From NCBI GenBank assembly GCA_023251285.1, contig JAHEZB010000074.1, forward strand, positions 1 through 7,856: DNA of 7,856 nucleotides, read 5' to 3'. A program made the position numbers and the translations under genes. The notes under the pieces are model-generated. The model saw only the letters and a program-made list of their open reading frames with translations. It was not told the origin of the DNA and searched no databases. Below are positions 6,600 to 7,856 of the stretch, one piece after another (within the stretch, counting starts at the first letter, position 1; each line of letters begins with the position of its first letter). The DNA is from Chitinophagaceae bacterium (GTDB lineage: Bacteria; Bacteroidota; Bacteroidia; Chitinophagales; Chitinophagaceae).

Positions 6600-6986
6600 A
6601 TGAAAAAATATTTAGGAGCTAATTTATCTTTTGTTGTTCTTTTTGCATTTGTTTCTTTTTCAAACTTGCAATGCAGCAAAGAAAAAGATCAATTTTGTGG
6701 AATCACCCGCTCTTCTTTTACCACTGTAACTGATAAAGAAGGAATAATTGGATATTACCAGAAATATAACCATTGGGCCGTTTATTCAAATGTTGATTCT
6801 GTTAATAATATTGATTCAAGAATGATTGGTCTTGTTTGTGATGTTCCTTCGTTATTAAAGATTGACGGCCTTCGGATAAAATTTTCCGGTACTTATCAAA
6901 ATTTTAATCCTGGCGAAAAAATCACACCCCAAACAGGCGGCGACCAATTGTATTTCCTCCAAATTATCAAGCTGGAAAAAAGATAA
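6600..6986 (+). CDS. Small hypothetical lipoprotein with possible surface-export motif
   Basis: No known family was recognised. The 128-residue product starts with MKK, a hydrophobic core at 9-20 and a lipobox-like SNLQC at 21-25, predicting a signal-peptidase-II lipoprotein with the mature N-terminus at C25. Gln directly before the cysteine is unusual, since Gly, Ala or Ser is typical. After C25 comes SKEKD, resembling the charged lipoprotein export signals that send Bacteroidota lipoproteins to the cell surface. The mature part (about 100 residues) looks beta-rich, with aromatic repeats (YYQKYNHWAVYSN, 52-64), VCDVPSLLKIDGLRIKFSGTY at 79-99 (shown here only as a region by its key residues C80 and G96) and two further cysteines, C33 and C80, that could form a disulfide. 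It lies 108 bp after dnaA with its own ATG preceded by A-rich sequence, so co-transcription is uncertain. It converges with sprA. Confidence 0.75.
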   Translation: MKKYLGANLSFVVLFAFVSFSNLQCSKEKDQFCGITRSSFTTVTDKEGIIGYYQKYNHWAVYSNVDSVNNIDSRMIGLVCDVPSLLKIDGLRIKFSGTYQNFNPGEKITPQTGGDQLYFLQIIKLEKR

Positions 6987-7097
6987 ATCCGATTATTTGT
7001 TTGTTTACTGCTTTCGCGTTCACATTTTAAAAATCACAAACGTCCCTGCTTTCTTTTTCTGTTAAGAAAATACAAATGCAGCTTATTTGTTCCTTTA
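6987..7097. other. Convergent intergenic gap, no clear terminator
   Basis: This 111-bp stretch separates the 3' ends of the lipoprotein gene and sprA. The only hairpin seen is TTTTCT-GTTA-AGAAAA at 7055-7070, six A/T-rich pairs without a following U-run on either strand. Nothing else was recognised. Confidence 0.4.
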
Positions 7098-7856
7098 CTA
7101 CGGCGCTAAAGAAATCCTTATCTGCATGCCAGCCCGTGTATCTATTGTTGGCGCTGAGGATGAAATGTAAGGATTTACCCTTCTTTGATCAAAGTACAAA
7201 GTCAGTTTTATCCGGTTGTTCAAATAATAATCTATCGTTGGATGGATTGAAATCTCTTTACTTCCGTTAGTTGCAAACGCGCTGTTTTGATCCAAGATGC
7301 TATTTGAAGCGACATTGTTGCGGATTGAAAAAGTGAGATTGAAACTCAGTTCATTATCCAGTTTTTTAGTATCCTTTTTTGTAAACGGAACTTTAAACGG
7401 AAGCTTTAGTCCACGCTTGCGAAAACCGCCGCCAAAAGTAATTTCCGTAGAACGAACTTCGCTTAACTGGTAATCTATCAGGCTCATGCTTAGCTGGCGT
7501 TGTTTCGTATAATCAAATTTCAAACTGAGCTGATTGGTGAAAGTCATATCAAATCCAATCAAAGGTGCAAACTGTTCCTGGATGGTGATATTTGGCACCA
7601 GGAAAAACGGCACATAATTGTGACTGCCGCCAGTGGTATCAATGAACGATGGATAACCATAACGCGAAACGTCCTGGTAGTTTAATGCAGAAGTAAAACT
7701 GTTCATTCCAAGACTGGCATTGTAGGCATGCGTTAAAGAAAAATTAGTAAATATTTTATCAAGCCCCGGAATGCGGCTCAAACCGTTGTAAGCAATACGC
7801 CAATTTGGCCTTGGAATAATTCCACTAAATGGATTTGATTTAATATTCGAATTTTG
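7098..7856 (-). CDS. sprA: SprA, type IX secretion outer-membrane translocon (C-terminal 252 residues only)
   Basis: The frame is open to the right edge, so the gene starts outside the window. The visible 252 residues begin QNSNIKSNPFSGIIPRPNWR and continue with IAYNGLSRIPG...FTNFSLTHAYNASLGMNSFTS. This PRPNW / Y-GLS / L-H-Y / NSFTS series is characteristic of the C-terminal part of SprA, the giant (about 2,400-residue) single-chain beta-barrel that forms the T9SS pore and is needed for gliding-protein and enzyme secretion. Alternating hydrophobic strands such as KLPFKVPF, LSFNLTFSIR and RIKLTLYFDQRR fit an outer-membrane barrel. The chain ends ...AGMQIRISLAP, a plausible final beta strand. 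The stop is TAG at 7100-7098. No internal start is implied: a TTG at 7781 is just a Leu codon. Identification rests on recalled family pattern; 90% of the protein is unseen. Confidence 0.88.
   Translation of the reverse strand, partial: QNSNIKSNPFSGIIPRPNWRIAYNGLSRIPGLDKIFTNFSLTHAYNASLGMNSFTSALNYQDVSRYGYPSFIDTTGGSHNYVPFFLVPNITIQEQFAPLIGFDMTFTNQLSLKFDYTKQRQLSMSLIDYQLSEVRSTEITFGGGFRKRGLKLPFKVPFTKKDTKKLDNELSFNLTFSIRNNVASNSILDQNSAFATNGSKEISIHPTIDYYLNNRIKLTLYFDQRRVNPYISSSAPTIDTRAGMQIRISLAP

Noticed and set aside
7055..7070. Hairpin TTTTCT-GTTA-AGAAAA as a bidirectional terminator between the lipoprotein gene and sprA.
   Set aside because: Only six weak pairs and no U-run on either strand.
7779..7781. 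TTG as a possible start of a separate 227-residue protein.
   Set aside because: The same frame stays open upstream to the window edge with SprA-like sequence (PRPNW, YNGLS), so the TTG is an internal Leu codon.

Overview
The window looks like chromosomal DNA of a Bacteroidota member, probably from the Chitinophagales/Sphingobacteriales side. The evidence is the gene content: a single-chain fused E1 alpha/beta 2-oxoacid dehydrogenase, a DUF3127 protein, the C-terminus of the type IX secretion translocon SprA, and a small lipoprotein with a charged motif after the lipidated cysteine. AT-rich intergenic DNA with few Shine-Dalgarno sequences fits too. No mobile element, CRISPR array, rRNA or tRNA was seen.

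Left half (1-4637, all on the minus strand). Read in the direction of transcription, the order is: a DUF3127 OB-fold-like protein with an SSB-type acidic tail (4637-4248); a COG2509-type FAD-dependent oxidoreductase of unknown role (4137-2524); the fused E1 dehydrogenase (2388-382); and a P-loop kinase of the zeta-toxin/COG4185 type that starts on the last base of the E1 stop codon (TAATG) and leaves the window at base 1. Gaps of 110 and 135 bp separate the first three genes, so they may be separate transcripts. The last two are probably co-transcribed and translationally coupled.

Centre (4638-5057). A 420-bp, very AT-rich region separates the divergent DUF3127 and dnaA genes. It holds one sequence fitting the relaxed DnaA-box consensus, two one-mismatch boxes, a 10+10 bp all-A/T palindrome and a perfect 11-bp inverted repeat just before dnaA. 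This is the most interesting non-coding part: a candidate replication origin and/or dnaA control region.

Right half (5058-7856). dnaA (plus strand, complete) is followed not by dnaN but by a small lipoprotein gene of unknown function (plus). Converging on that is the 3' end of sprA (minus, its start beyond the right edge).

Most of the window is core chromosomal housekeeping. No convincing new multi-gene system was found. Items worth a second look are the putative origin with its palindromes, the SSB-like tail on the DUF3127 protein encoded opposite dnaA, the zeta-type kinase coupled to a metabolic enzyme, and the lipoprotein sorting signals.
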